In this document: positions 46,332 through 58,507 of the stretch, piece by piece
Numbering within the stretch: position 1 is the stretch's first letter
Layout: each line of letters starts with the position of its first letter
From: Siphonodentalium dalli
Taxonomy: Eukaryota; Mollusca; Scaphopoda; Gadilida; Siphonodentaliidae
DNA length: 64,000 nt
Reading direction: 5' to 3'
Assembly (NCBI GenBank): GCA_032622095.1
Contig: CP136064.1
Location: 260,749,863-260,813,862 of the forward strand
The notes under the pieces: model-generated
Seen by the model: the letters and a program-made list of their open reading frames with translations, nothing else
Database searches by the model: none
Told to the model about the DNA's origin: nothing
Translations under genes and position numbers: made by a program

Positions 46332-46485
46332 GAGCCTTGCATATATAAGAGAATGCACTGGCTTACAGGTCAAGATAAATATTGTTAGGCCAATGTATTC
46401 TCTTATGGGAGACTCGCATATATAAGAGAATGCATTGGTACAGGTTTTCGCAAAATTTCAGGAAGATGCAGTCATGGAAGTGTTC
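46332..46485. mobile_element. Family B2, left part missing
   Basis: GAGCCTTGCATATATAAGAG, a reduced second hairpin and the end GGAAGATGCAGTCATGGAAG. Confidence 0.6.
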
Positions 46486-46571
46486 AGACAAGTGCGTTGC
46501 GTTGAATTGGATTACAGACAAACTAAGGCATCCAGACAGCTGCGATGCATCCATTACATTGTATACGTTAA

Positions 46572-47028
46572 CCCTTTCAGTGCCAAGTGCGATTTTTGTA
46601 TCAACCCATATACCCTGTGCCAATGCATTCTCTTATATATGCGAGTCGACCATAGGTCGCCTCGCATATATAAGAGAATGCATTGGCCTAACAAATTTTC
46701 ATCATTTGTTATTATTTTTTACAATTTTTTACAATTTTAATAATTTTTTTATATATTCTACTCTCTTTCAGTGCCCGACTTATTTTGTAGGTTTAGTGCC
46801 AGGGAATCTTACGTTTTTCATGGGCATCAAAATTATTACTATGAATACTTGGTGATAGTTTTGAGTTATAACATGCCCCTAAGGTTTTAACCAGTTTGTT
46901 TTTAAATTCGCTACAGCATGCTTAAGCATACCTAAAAACAATTCAACCCCAAAAAAAAACAAAAAAAAGGGCCGATTTTACAGACCGTAAATTAGGGCCG
47001 ATAAGATCGGCCCCTGGCACTGAAAGGG
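46572..47028 (+). mobile_element. Family B1, long form (457 bp)
   Basis: TTAA at 46568-46571 and 47029-47032. Ends CCCTTTCAGTGCCAAG / CCTGGCACTGAAAGGG. Complete hairpin plus the long interior shared with 10713-11184. Confidence 0.85.
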
Positions 47029-47214
47029 TTAACACACAAAAATAGAGATATTCCGTTTTCAACGCATCATAAGCCGTAACACATACCTTATATGGCAATT
47101 AAGCATGTGCGTCATGGCGTTTCTTATTTTCAATCAATAAAAGATGGCAGCTGTCTTCAAATTAAACTTGTATTTATGTCAATAAAGTGTTAGTTGTTGG
47201 AATTTGAGATGTTT

Positions 47215-48870
47215 GACATTGTTAGTGTCCTGGTGTGTGTTACCAATTAAAATATAAAATTTAAGAATATAACTCTCAGCTGCACGTTAATGTAAACATT
47301 TTGCTCGTCCTTTATTCCCGATTATTCACTGACAAGCGTATGATCGAAAATTATTCCTTCAGAAATGCATGCAATTTAAATAACAAGAATCATGTTATGT
47401 CTTGTTAATTCAGATGTAAAAGAATGGGCAAGACCAATCACAATGTACGTTTGAACTAAACAACAGCCAACTGGATTGTTTCACATAACTTTTACCTGTA
47501 ACTGGACCAACTGCTGGCCCTGCCAATAACCTACAGAAACATTTTAAAACTGAATTCAATATTTGCAGGGGGAAGCACGTTCTATCAATAAACGGTTAGT
47601 GTGGTATGTTATAGCAATCAATTGATCACAGCTCTCTATTAACACACTGCAGTACATACTTAAAATACTGGCCAGAAATTTATTCCACAAATACTAGTAT
47701 TTTGTCACTGTTCCAACCCCAAGTGTGCAAATATGGGCACTTTTTTTGGTGATTAATATATAATAATCCTGGTATGTGTTACCAATTGAATTATATAATT
47801 TATGCAAATAACTACGGTAACCAATAATATAATAATATTCGTAATGCATATATGAGCTAAACAACAGTCAATTGAATTGTTTCAGATAACTTTAATTGGC
47901 CAGCTGCTGGCCCTACAAATAACCTACAGAAACATTTTATAACTGAATTCAATATTTGAAGGGAGAAGCACGTTCTATCAATAAACGGTTAGTGTGGGAT
48001 GTTTAATATAGCAATCAATTGATCACGGCTCTCTATTAACACACTGCACTATATACTTAAAATATTGGCCAGTAATTTATTCCACATATATTTTGTCATT
48101 GTCCCAACCCCAAGTGTGCAAATTTGGGCACTTTTTGTGATTTATACTGATTTATATATTAATAATCTGGTATGTGTTACCAATTGAAATATAAAATTTA
48201 TGAAAATAACTACGGTAAGCAATAATGTAACAATATTCGTAATGCATATATGAGGTAAACAACAGTCAATTGAATTGTTTCAGATAACTTTAATTGGCCA
48301 GCTGCTCGCCCTGCAAATAACCTACAGAAACATTTTATAACTGAATTCAATATTTGAAGGGAGAAGCACGTTCTATCAATAAACGGTTAGTGTGGGATGT
48401 TGTAGCAATCAATTGATCACGGCTCTCTATTACTGTAACACACTGCAGTACATACTTAAAATACTGGCCAGAAATTTATTTCACATATATTTTGTCACTG
48501 TTCCAACCCCAAGTGTGCAAATATGGGCACTTTTTTTGGTGATTTATATATAAGAATCCTGGTATGTGTTACCAATTGAATTATATAATTTATGCAAATA
48601 ACTACGGTAACCAATAATATAATAATATTCGTAATGCATATATGAACTAAACAAGTCAATTGAATTGTTTCATATAACTTTAATTGGCCAGCTGCTGGCC
48701 ATGCAAATAACCTACAGAAACATTTTATAACTGAATTCAATATTTGAAGGGAGAAGCACGTTCTATCAATAAACGGTTAGTGTGGGATGTTATAAGGATC
48801 AATTGATCACGGCTCTCTATTAACATACTTGAATTACCAACCAAAAATTTATTCCACACATACCAACAAA
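47215..48870. repeat. Tandem array of four units of about 395 bp
   Basis: Each unit has 'ggtatgtgttaccaattg', 'gtcaattgaattgtttca', 'gagaagcacgttctatcaat' + 'aaacggttagtg', and 'ccccaagtgtgcaaat'. The outer units are the most diverged. No conserved frame across units, so probably not coding. Confidence 0.8.
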
Positions 48871-49108
48871 TAGTAAAAATACTGCCAATATTTCATTACA
48901 TTGTAATCAAGCACATCGATTAATACCATTGTTACGGAATAGATTTGAGATTCCTGAGGTACGTTTCCTTCCGCCCGAAATCAATATGCTTAGATTTCCC
49001 CGAAGTACTCATATCAATGGTTTGGTCTTCTGGAACAAAATGAGTGATGGAGAGGATAAACGTGGGCTCAACTACCTGGTCTAATAAAGCAGAGCTGAGA
49101 AAGGTGTA
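48871..49108. other. No gene; duplicated segment with 49637-49725
   Basis: 'caatggtttggtcttctgga', 'tgatggagaggataa' and 'gtgggctcaactacctggtc' near 49015-49095 recur at 49637-49725, so the A insertions here sit in a duplicated piece. Confidence 0.55.
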
Positions 49109-49323
49109 CAAGTAATGCCCTAATTAATCGACTCCATAACCACAGCAGAATAATGGGTAACTTTTCAGGATTTAGTCGGAAATATGGCTTGTTGCCATTC
49201 ATCTGAAAGCTCTCCCCGAGAGCTTTCCGATGAATGGCAACAAGCCATATTTCCGACTAAATCCTGAAAAGTTACCCATAATTCTGCTGTGTTTAAAGGA
49301 GTCGATTAATTAGGGTATTACTG
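49109..49323. mobile_element. Family A, full length (215 bp)
   Basis: Paired AATTAAT / ATTAATT. One extra A after the first CA. The right arm has TTTAAAGGAGTC. Confidence 0.85.
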
Positions 49324-49550
49324 TAACATAGTGATATAATGATAGGTATAATCAGGTGATATTAATTATTGTCATGAACATAATTTCGTTGAACATGAAA
49401 ATGAGGAGAATACCTATGCAGTTTAAGAGAAATTTAATTGACACTACTTTAATATATTAACAATACAAAATAATACCTATTTTCATCAAAACCGCATGAA
49501 AGCAGTCGACTTCATTTCTCTCAAGCAAAGTTGCTTCTACACTACATTTA

Positions 49551-49598
49551 CAGTAATGCTCTAATTAATCGACTCCTTAACCATCTAGGCTGGTCCCC
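49551..49598. mobile_element. Family A terminus joined to a family G-like end
   Basis: CAGTAATGCTCTAATTAATC... to CCTTAACCA, then TCTAGGCTGGTCCCCG, resembling the family G right end. Confidence 0.5.
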
Positions 49599-49795
49599 GG
49601 AGGGAATTTTACCATACATCTCTACCCCAAGTAAAGCTAACAATGGTTTGGTCTTCTGGAGTGATGGAGAGGATAATCGTGGGCTCAACTACCTGGTCTA
49701 ATAAAGCAAAGAGCTGAGAAAGGTGTAGTGATATAATTTATAGGTATACTGAAGCGACACTATTAAATAGATGTCATGTATCTAAGGTACATGTA

Positions 49796-50062
49796 CAGTA
49801 ATGCAATAAGTAATCGACTCCTTAACCACAGCAGAATTATGGGTAACTTTTCAGGAATTAGTCGGAAATATGGCTTGTTGCATTCATTGGAAAGCTCTCG
49901 CCGAGAGCTTTCCGATGAATGGCAACAAGCCATATTTCCGACTAAATCCTGAAAAGCGAGAGCTTTCCAATGAATGGCAACAAGCCATATTTCCGACTAA
50001 ATCCTGAAAAGTTACCCATAATTCTGCTGTGGTTAAGGAGTTGATTAATTAGAGCATTACTG
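49796..50062. mobile_element. Family A with a duplicated right inner arm (267 bp)
   Basis: Complete palindrome, but after CTAAATCCTGAAAAG the sequence returns to CGAGAGCTTTCC and repeats about 55 bases of the right arm. Confidence 0.8.
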
Positions 50063-50115
50063 TAGTTCCATAGATGTGACACTTTGGTACAGATTTGATA
50101 CTAGTAGTTATTTAA

Positions 50116-50369
50116 CCCTTTCTTAACTAAATGGATTCTCCCACATGTTTTAAAAGTATATATTGGAATGGTCTATTATTCATTTGGAGGGATGTTCAGG
50201 TGACAAAAGCAGACGACAAACAGATGAAAAGCTAATACAGTTGCAGAAGGATTCATATTCTTTGGTGGGAACTGTTCAGATAATAAGATCAACCTATTAT
50301 TTGTTGAACTTATTATGTGAACATTTCCTAAGGGAAATATTCGTCAGTGAGTATTTAGTATAGAAAGAG
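50116..50369 (+). mobile_element. Family O piggyBac-like MITE, unexpanded copy (254 bp)
   Basis: TTAA (50112-50115) then CCCTTTCTTAACTAAATGG. The right end TTTAGTATAGAAAGAG is its worn inverted repeat, followed by TTAG. Holds only one GATGTTCAGGTGACAAAAG where the 23-kb copy has the G-rich array. Confidence 0.65.
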
Positions 50370-50808
50370 TTAGTAACTCTGAACATGAAAATGAGTAGAA
50401 TATATACAATTATTTGTTCCAATCTACCTTTCATTTGTGAGAATAATTTAATCAACATTATAAATTAACAAAATAATACTCATTTTTCATCCAAACCTCA
50501 TGCAAACAGTACTAAGACATTTGTCTCTATCAAAGTTGCTTATACATCACATCACAACTTTAGTAAAGTTAATTAAAGGGAATTCAACCCTGGACATGAA
50601 TAGAGTTAAGTGCCCTCCTGCTGAAGTTACCTCCAGTGAATTTAGAGATAAATTAATAAAGTAGAAATATCTACCAGCAGTTCGTTTCACTGCACTCGGT
50701 CTTTGTAATATTTCATCAAGTTTTATTATTTTTGTTCATGTTATTCTTGGGTGAAAGATTTATATAGATATTTTAGATCATACAGAATTACTGAATCAAA
50801 TAACTACT
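50370..50808. other. No gene seen
   Basis: AT-rich unique sequence. Confidence 0.4.
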
Positions 50809-50809
50809 A

Positions 50810-50917
50810 CAGTAATGCTCTAATTAATCGACTGCTTAACCACAGCAGAATTATGGGTAACTTTTCAGGATTTAGTCGGAAATATGGCTTGTTGCCATTC
50901 ATCGGAAAGCTCTCGCC
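50810..50917. mobile_element. Family A, left arm only
   Basis: TA, then left arm with GACTGCTTAACC, ending at the apex CTCTCGCC. Confidence 0.75.
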
Positions 50918-51381
50918 AACTCATACTCAAGATTGAAAAGAAATTCTAGACATTCGAATAATGCAAGCCCACTCCTTTTTATCGAATGAGAATATGCACA
51001 CACCAAGATGTCAAATAACATGTCACACCTAAATTGGTCTCATGAAAATTCCAGACAAGATGCGTGAAAAAGAGCAGCGATTTATTTTTATTCTCGTGAG
51101 ATCTCGTCCTGTATGAAACCTTCCAATATAAGATCAATAACAACGGTCAATACCATATAAGGAAATATATTATTGCTATGACGCAACAGGCCTTACGAAG
51201 GCTTTGGAGCAATATAAATCTGAAGCTGAATTCTCTGTTACGGTTTCCCGTCCATCACTGCATGTATTTTTTAAACCCATCATAGATGTTACCATTACTG
51301 TTTGCCTCTGGAGAGATTCAAAACGGAGTGGATCATATTACACAGTACAGCTACTGTTACAATCCTTTAAAAGAAAACATC
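50918..51381. other. No gene seen
   Basis: Unique sequence. A 71-codon frame at 51204-51419 runs into family C and has no motif. Confidence 0.4.
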
Positions 51382-51936
51382 CAAGCCTTGAAATAGTGTG
51401 TCTGTCATTTGCAGAATGAGGTCCCCAGAGGGTGAATTTAGTGATGCTACCCTGCATAGCGGGCTAGCATCACCAAATTCACCCTCTGGGGACCTCATTC
51501 TGCTTACACCTCAGCAGAATGAGGTCCCCAGAGGGTGAATTTAGTGATGCTATCCCGTATAGCAGGCTAGCATCACTAAATTCACCCTCTGGGGACCTCA
51601 TTCTGCTTAGGCCTCAACTTCTCTGGAAAGATTCTTTATTATCAAATTTCTATAGTGACATAGATTCTATTTCTTTTTAGTTCAGTTTCTCTATATCCCC
51701 AAATTGGCAGACGACACATTGCATAATTGAGGTTCCCAATGGGTGTACATCATAATATTCACCATTTGGGAACTTCAATCTGAGTCTATGTCTCCCATAG
51801 CAGATGAGGCCATGCAGAATGAGGTCCCCAGAGGATGAATTTGGTTATGGTAGCCTGCTATGCGGGATAGTGTCACCAAATTCACCCTCTTGGGACCTCA
51901 TTCTGCAAATGACAGGCACATTAAACTCAGACTTGT
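51382..51936. mobile_element. Family C, full length with an extra terminal palindrome (555 bp)
   Basis: Left CAAGCCTTGAAATAGTGTGT with two consecutive palindromes (51415-51501 and 51516-51605), interior, then the right palindrome and ACATTAAACTCAGACTTG. The double left end looks like a short C copy joined to a long one. Confidence 0.75.
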
Positions 51937-52084
51937 CCATTCCCATAAACAGGCATTGATGACCTCCATCTAAACAGTCCCCAATGAGTGATTCATGATT
52001 GTTTATTTTCACATTTGCGAAGCATGTGGTCACATTCAGCACACAGGACAGAAGGCTCGTTACATCATAGCACATGGCCTGGGC

Positions 52085-52464
52085 ATTTCGAGGACATTTG
52101 CATAATGAGTCCCCAGAGTGTCAATATAGTGGCGTTACCCCGCAGTGGGCTAGCATCACTAAATCACTTCTCTGAAATGGATCTTTATTATCAAATTGAA
52201 AAAGTTTTTTTTTAGATTCTTCAGAAACATCTTTAGAAAGTTTCTTTCTTTTTTAGTTCGTTTCTCTGTATTCCAAAATTGGCAGACGATGCAATGCATA
52301 ATCGAGATGCCCAATGGGTAAACAGCACCATTTTGGAACTTACATCTGTGTCTAGTCTCTCATAGCAGATGATGCCAGAGGATGAATTTGGGGATGATAG
52401 CACTATGTGAAGGGTAGAGTCAATCAGTTCAATAAATGTCCAGCACCATATTTTGAGACTTGGT
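52085..52464. mobile_element. Family C, decayed
   Basis: AATGAGTCCCCAGAGTGTC, the interior 'ttggcagacgatgcaatgca' + 'taatcgag', and a worn right palindrome to CCAGCACCATATTTTGAG. Confidence 0.55.
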
Positions 52465-52510
52465 GCATGCATTCAGGTTCTGTAGGGGACTGTTGTGCTG
52501 GGGTGATTAA

Positions 52511-52891
52511 CCCTTTACCCAACAGAACGGCCCTGTGCCAATGCATTCTCTTATATATGCGAGTCGACCATAGGTCGCCTCGCATATATAAGAGAATGCA
52601 TTGGCTTAACACATTAAAAATTATAAAATTGTTAAAGAATGTAAGAAAAAATGTTAAAAAAGATTTTTTTTAGGCCAATGCATTCTCTTATATATGCGAG
52701 GCGACCTATGGTCGACTCGCATATATAAGAGAATGCATTGGCACAGGGCATAACTGTAACTATCACAATGTGGTCAAGGAGCCAGTTCCAATGATATCCA
52801 TATTTGTATGGTTCTATTGAGACAGACCGAAGATATTTTAGGCTGTTGAAGCTTTATTTGGCCGGTTTTGGCCGTTTTGTTGGGTAAAGGG
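52511..52891 (+). mobile_element. Family B3: shared B hairpins inside TTAA-flanked ends of another type (381 bp)
   Basis: TTAA at 52507-52510 and 52892-52895. Ends CCCTTTACCCAACAGAACGG / CCGTTTTGTTGGGTAAAGGG. Two complete hairpins in opposite orientation. 'gacagaccgaagatatttta' in the right part is shared with 56011-56402. Confidence 0.85.
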
Positions 52892-52895
52892 TTAA

Positions 52896-52951
52896 TTCAC
52901 CCTCAAGGGACCTCATTCTGCAAATATCCGGCACCATATTTTCATGCCTGC
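52896..52951. mobile_element. Family C right-end fragment beside B3
   Basis: TTCACCCTCAAGGGACCTCA + TTCTGCAAATATCCGGC. The B3 insertion used the TTAA that lies where other C copies have CTAAATTCACC. Confidence 0.6.
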
Positions 52952-53499
52952 ACCTAACAACTGAGCCACCAGAGGGCCTGGAACATTGGCGATCATATTG
53001 GGTTAATGTTTATAACTAACAAACCGCCTTAAGATGATGTTTGCAATCAATTATTCAATACAACGTGGCAAATTGAAATTGACAGCAGAACATTATCTAT
53101 TTTCCGATTGAACAGTTTCCCGTAAGTGACAGTACTAATGTTTGGATACTCTATTTTACATCTCATGAATTTCCGTATCCTGTCACATACACTGTATGCT
53201 TCAGAAAACGGGTGACAATGAGAGGATTAGAGAATCCATGACAATGAGACGATTAGAGAATCCGTGACAACGAGACGATGTTTATACCCTGGGGACACTT
53301 GCATTTCAGAAAACATCATTCTACGATCTGTTGCATCCGATAAGGTTTCTCAAACTGACAAACATATATTTTATCCAATTGGCAGGTTTCGTTGAAAATC
53401 AACCATGTTTAACTGAACCTGCTATAATGATAACAGAAATACAGGTCTTTTTTTTATTTTGACCTTATGTTTGGTATAGCATCACTTTGCTTTACCATC
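52952..53499. other. No gene; small 26-bp repeat
   Basis: 53213-53276 repeats 'gacaatgagaggattagaga' + 'atccat' about 2.5 times; the rest is unique. Confidence 0.5.
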
Positions 53500-55195
53500 A
53501 TCATAACAAATCAGCAGGACCAACCAACATCATAGCAGTTCAGCAGGACCCAACAACATCATACAATTATAGCAGGACCCATGAACATCATAGCAATCCA
53601 GCATGGATCAACCACCAACATCATAGCAATTCAGCAGGACCAACCAACATCATAGCAATTCAGCAGGATCCACCAACATCATAGCAAAAATTCAGCAGGA
53701 TCCACCAACATCATAGCAATTCAGCAGGACCCATCAACATCATTGCAATTCAGCAGGATCAACCCACCAACATCATAGCAATTCAGCAGGACCAACCAAC
53801 AACATAGCAATTCAGCAGGACCCACCATCATAGCAATTCAGCAGGACCCACCAACATCATACCAATTCAGCAGGACCCATCAACATCATAGCAATTCAGT
53901 AGGACCCATCAACATCATAGCAATTCAGCAGGACCCACCAACATCATAGCAATTCAGAAGGACCCACCAACATCATAGCAATTCAGCAGGACCCACCAAC
54001 ATCATAGCAATTCAGCAGGACCCATCAACATCATAGCAATTCAGCAGGACCCATCAACATCATAGCAAATCACCAGGACCCACCAACATCATAGCAATTC
54101 AGCAGGACCCACCAACATCATAGCAATTCAGCAGGACCCACCAACATCATAGCAATTCAGCAGGACCCACCAACATCATAGCAATTCAGCAGGATCCACC
54201 AACATCATAGCAATTCAGCAGGACCCACCAACATCATAGCGATTCAGCAGGACCCACCAACATCATAGCAATTCAGCAGGACCCACCAACATCATAGCGA
54301 TTCAGCAGGATCCACCAACATCATAGCAAAAATTCAGCAGGATCCACCAACATCATAGCAATTCAGCAGGACCCACCAACATCATAGCAATTCAGCAGGA
54401 CCAACCAACATCATAGCAATTCAGCAGGATCCACCAACATCATAGCAATTCAGCAGGACCCACCAACATCATAGCAATTCAGCAGGACCCACCAACATCA
54501 TAGCAATTCAGCAGGACCCACCAACATCATAGCAATTCAGCAGGACCCACCAACATCATAGCGATTCAGCAGGACCCACCAACTTCATAGCGATTCAGCA
54601 GGACCCACCAACATCATAGCAATTCAGCAGGACCCACCAACATCATAGCAAAAATTCAGCAGGATCCAACAACATCATAGCAAAAATTCAGCTCAACACA
54701 CCAACATCATAGCAATTCAGCAGGATCAACCCACCAACATCATAGCAATTCAGCAGGATCCACCAACATCATAGCAATTCAGCAGGACCCACCAACATCA
54801 TAGCGATTCAGCAGGATCCACCAACATCATAGCAAAAATTCAGCAGGACCCATCAACATCATAGCAATTCAGCAGGATCAACCCACCAACATCATAGCAA
54901 TTCAGCAGGATCCACCAACATCATAGCAATTCAGCAGGACCCATCAACATCATAGCGATTCAGCAGGACCCATCAACATCATAGCAATTCAGCAGGATCA
55001 ACCCACCAACATCATAGCAATTCAGCAGGACCAACCAACAACATAGCAATTCAGCAGGTCCCACCATCATCATAGCAATTCAGCAGGACCCACCAACATC
55101 ATAGCAATTCAGCAGGACCCATCAACATCATAGAAATTCAACAGGACCCACCAACATCACAGCAATTCAGCAGGACCCACCAACATCATCATACC
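53500..55195 (+). repeat. 29-bp minisatellite, about 58 units
   Basis: Unit CAGCAGGACCCACCAACATC + ATAGCAATT. Variants: GATCC for GACCC, an extra AAAA before TTCAG, and an inserted 'atcaacc'. Some variant orders recur in blocks (for example near 53685-53790 and 54650-54740). Confidence 0.9.
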
Positions 55196-56010
55196 AGTAG
55201 CAACCTTTTAATAAATTGCCAGGTCTTCTTAACCTGGACACAGCTTGAGAAACAAAATTAATACATGACTTCATTTATCTTCTCTAGACTGACAGGGTCC
55301 TCCACAGATGTTTCACCTATTAATCACCATATATCTAATTACTTTCTCCGATGTATACCTGTGTATACTGTGTATATTATGTTATGACAGACACCATTGT
55401 TTTATGGTTTGTTTCCATAAATCTTATCTTATCTTAGTTTTGTGGGAATAGACATTGACACAACAAGCGAACATTTATAATGGCCGAAAGAAGCAAATAT
55501 ATTTGTTACCAACAATTGAAAGCTATTGATGAAAATATTGAAAAGGTTTGGAACCAATATTTCAACCAAATTTGAATTGAATCAGAGAGGATATCAAATA
55601 TTTGTAGGAAAAAATCTCAATGTTTAGAACAGAAAACTTTAGTGTGCAGTGTAAATAAAACCTACGTCAAAGTGCATTTATTTCTTGGATAGCAACCAGT
55701 GACATTATTATCCAAGTTTTATTGTGATGTCATTAAAGTGGTGGGCGCTCAGTGTTTAGGAAATATTTCGCTATTGGAATGCCCAATTGTGGGAATTATA
55801 TGGATTTTAACATACATGTACCAGTATAACTCTGTTAATGAATTACATTTGGGGGGCCACACTATGACGAGTAATAATAGAAAAATATACACTACAATGA
55901 CTACATCTATGATTTTGTTCGATGAATTAAATCTTATAAACTCTATTGATACATGCACATGTCACATGTTACTGTATTTTATGTCAACATTTAAAGCAAG
56001 TTGCATTGTA
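55196..56010. other. No convincing gene
   Basis: Unique. A 121-codon plus-strand frame (55699-56064) extends into B3 at its 3' end and has no recognised domain; treated as chance. Confidence 0.4.
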
Positions 56011-56402
56011 ACCTTTACCCAACAAAACGGCCAAAAACGCCCAAATAAAACTTCAACAGCCTAAAATATCTTCGGTCTGTCTCAATAGAACCATACAAAT
56101 ATGGGTATCATTGGAACCGGCTCCTTGACCACATTGTGATAGTTACAGTTATGCCCTGTGCCAATGCATTCTCTTATATATGCGAGTCGACCATAGGTCG
56201 CCTCGCATATATAAGAGAATGCATTGGCCTAAAAAAAATCTTTTTTTAATACTTTTTACCATTTTTTCTTACATTCTTTAACAATTTTATAATTTGTAAT
56301 GTGTTAAGCCAATGCATTCTCTTATATATGAGAGGCGACCTATGGTCGACTCGCATATATAAGAGAATGCATTGGCACAGGGCCCTTCTGTTGGGTAAAG
56401 GG
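56011..56402 (-). mobile_element. Family B3, reverse orientation (392 bp)
   Basis: Left CCTTTACCCAACAAAACGGC after GTAA; right TTCTGTTGGGTAAAGGG then TTAA. Two hairpins in opposite orientation; 'taaaatatcttcggtctgtc' matches the 52.5-kb copy inverted. Confidence 0.8.
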
Positions 56403-57527
56403 TTAACTATCTTTTGAGATCTATATGTTTCAAAGCAAGTTGGATTTAACTGTGTTGACTATTTGAAGTCACCTATTTAATCAAGTTGCATATACATCGT
56501 AACTGTTAAACTACTAGTATCTTTTGAGATCTAGGTGTTTTAAAGCATGTTACATATAAGTGTGTTATTACTATCTGTTGTCATCTATTAAAACATGTTG
56601 CATGTAAGTGTGTTGTTACTATCTATCAGAGTAAGACTACAGAGAACCATCTTTTTGTGCAACACAAAGACAGTGATGAGTGACTGTAATCTAGCTTTTT
56701 ACAGTTGATATATTCGCCTACAATAGGCCACCTCACGGATAGCGAGAAATGATGCATCATGGGATATAATCTATCCAAACAATAACACGTGGCTGGGTAC
56801 CTCATGCATTTACTATGAGAGATTTAGAGTGGGTTATAAAATGTATTATAACTTTGTTATTTTTCATAGTTTTTGCGTGAAATTTTAAACATATTTCAGG
56901 GACATGCGGTTCTCCCAGAATTAAAAAAAAATTACTCTTCGTAATTTTAATGATTTTAAGTGAGAATATATTCGAAAAATTCAAAAAACTATGCTAACTA
57001 CACAAAAAGCTTGATAAAATTAGTTCTATCTTAAATGATTTCTGTGTGTTGAGATTTGTCAACCCTCAGACAACTGAGATAATAATTCAATCTTAGCATC
57101 TCGGTCTTTGTCGGGGTGCCCCAAATGAAATTGAAACTTATCTTGTTTGAATTTGAATAGAATATATCCCATGATGCAACAGTAAAAAAAAATTCCATAA
57201 AATGGTCTATTAAAACATTGCCATATGTCAGTCGAAAATATGTCCCTCCTGCTTTTCTGGTGACAAACATTCTAATATGCTAAAGATTAGTTCATGCTCA
57301 TGTTGACCTGACATTGTGTATTTGTCTGCTAGTTGACCTCAGCTAGAGACAGATTCTAAAACGCAGCTAGTGTTAGTCATATTTAGCAAGAGACTTTGAA
57401 GAGCAGTTGTCACCAGATTAGATACTAGTATATACTTGACATAATTGATGGCTATAAATAGCAATTCAAATTTTTTTATTGTAAAATTAATTTGATAATT
57501 AGTTTCTCTCTAAATCTAAAACCTGAT
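56403..57527. other. No gene seen
   Basis: AT-rich. 'atcttttgagatct' and 'catgttgcatgtaagtgtgt' words repeat loosely at 56407-56610. Frames of 60-79 codons lack motifs. Confidence 0.4.
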
Positions 57528-57617
57528 GTTTTTGCCTCCTTGAAAAGACTATTTATTTTAAATAAATTGGTTGAAAATTTTATTTTAAAAAAATAGTCTT
57601 TTCAAGGAGGCAAAAAC
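57528..57617. repeat. 90-bp hairpin with near-perfect arms
   Basis: GTTTTTGCCTCCTTGAAAAG + ACTATTT pairs with AAATAGTCTTTTCAAGGAGG + CAAAAAC, around an A/T-only loop. Single copy in the window. Confidence 0.85.
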
Positions 57618-58206
57618 ACTGGAATCTACAACATGTAGATAAAAAAAAATATATATTTTTCGTTAAAATTAACCTAGATCACATCTGCACCAATCTAATT
57701 TGTTAGTCATGAATGTTAAAGGTGCATAATCTGAATTAACGCTCCCAAATGACTATTTCTTTGGCTTCAGGGGTGAAAAATATTTGATTCGAGTCTGGGA
57801 ACCCACCCATCAAAGCTCAGAGTGATCATAATTCGGTTTTTGAAATTTGTTATTTCTCGAAATGTGCAATTATTTGTGGTCCAGAAAGGAATCACCAAAC
57901 GATTGTCTCGGACAAAATTGCAGATGAAGATGGATAACTCTAAAATCATGTGATAATACAGCCATATTTTGTTCAACAACATGTTGATAAATAACACGTT
58001 TTGGGAAATTTTATACCATAGTTGACAACGGTTAGCATTTATTTTGTTGTAATTAATCAATTCTGATAACAAAACGTATTTTGAAGAAATGTTGTTGTTG
58101 TTGTAACTTGATGATATGGGGACCGTCTGATCAGATTGAGTACCTTTAACAATCCATGTGCATGAGACTAACTGATATAACTGTTTTAATAAGATCCTGG
58201 GAGATA
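57618..58206. other. No gene seen
   Basis: Unique. A 101-codon minus frame at 57767-58072 shows no domain. Confidence 0.4.
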
Positions 58207-58408
58207 CATGTTATGCCCTAAATAATCGACTCCTTAACAACAGAAGAATTATGGGTGACTTTACAGGATTTAGTCGGAAATATGGTTTGCTGCCATTCAT
58301 TGGAAAGTTCCCTGTGATGAATGGCAGCAAGCTATATTTCTGACTAAATCCTGTAAAGTTACCCATAATTTTTTGTGGTTAAGGAGTAAATTATTTAGGG
58401 CATTACTG
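58207..58408. mobile_element. Family A, diverged copy
   Basis: Left terminus worn. Paired changes in both arms: TTTACAGG / CCTGTAAA (usual TTTTCAGG / CCTGAAAA) and CTGCCATT / AATGGCAG (usual TTGCCATT / AATGGCAA). Confidence 0.8.
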
Positions 58409-58507
58409 AAGATGTAGGCATTTTCAACTGACATTATATCAAATGGATGATTTGATCGTGAATATGTTAATATATTGACTTGTTGTTTCGCGGAATAGTG
58501 AACATTT

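Noticed and set aside
49583-49598. Independent family G insertion
   Set aside because: Only about 16 bases resemble the G right end; too short to call separately from the family A fragment.
52958-52990. A-box-like GGTGGCTCAGTTGTTAGG on the minus strand, possible tRNA-derived SINE head
   Set aside because: No B box follows within about 60 bases and no second copy is seen in the window.
53500-55195. CRISPR-like regular repeat array
   Set aside because: Direct head-to-tail 29-bp repeats without unique spacers, in eukaryotic DNA; it is a minisatellite.
55699-56064. 121-codon plus-strand frame
   Set aside because: Its 3' third is family B3 sequence and no domain is recognised; codon content looks like AT-rich non-coding DNA.
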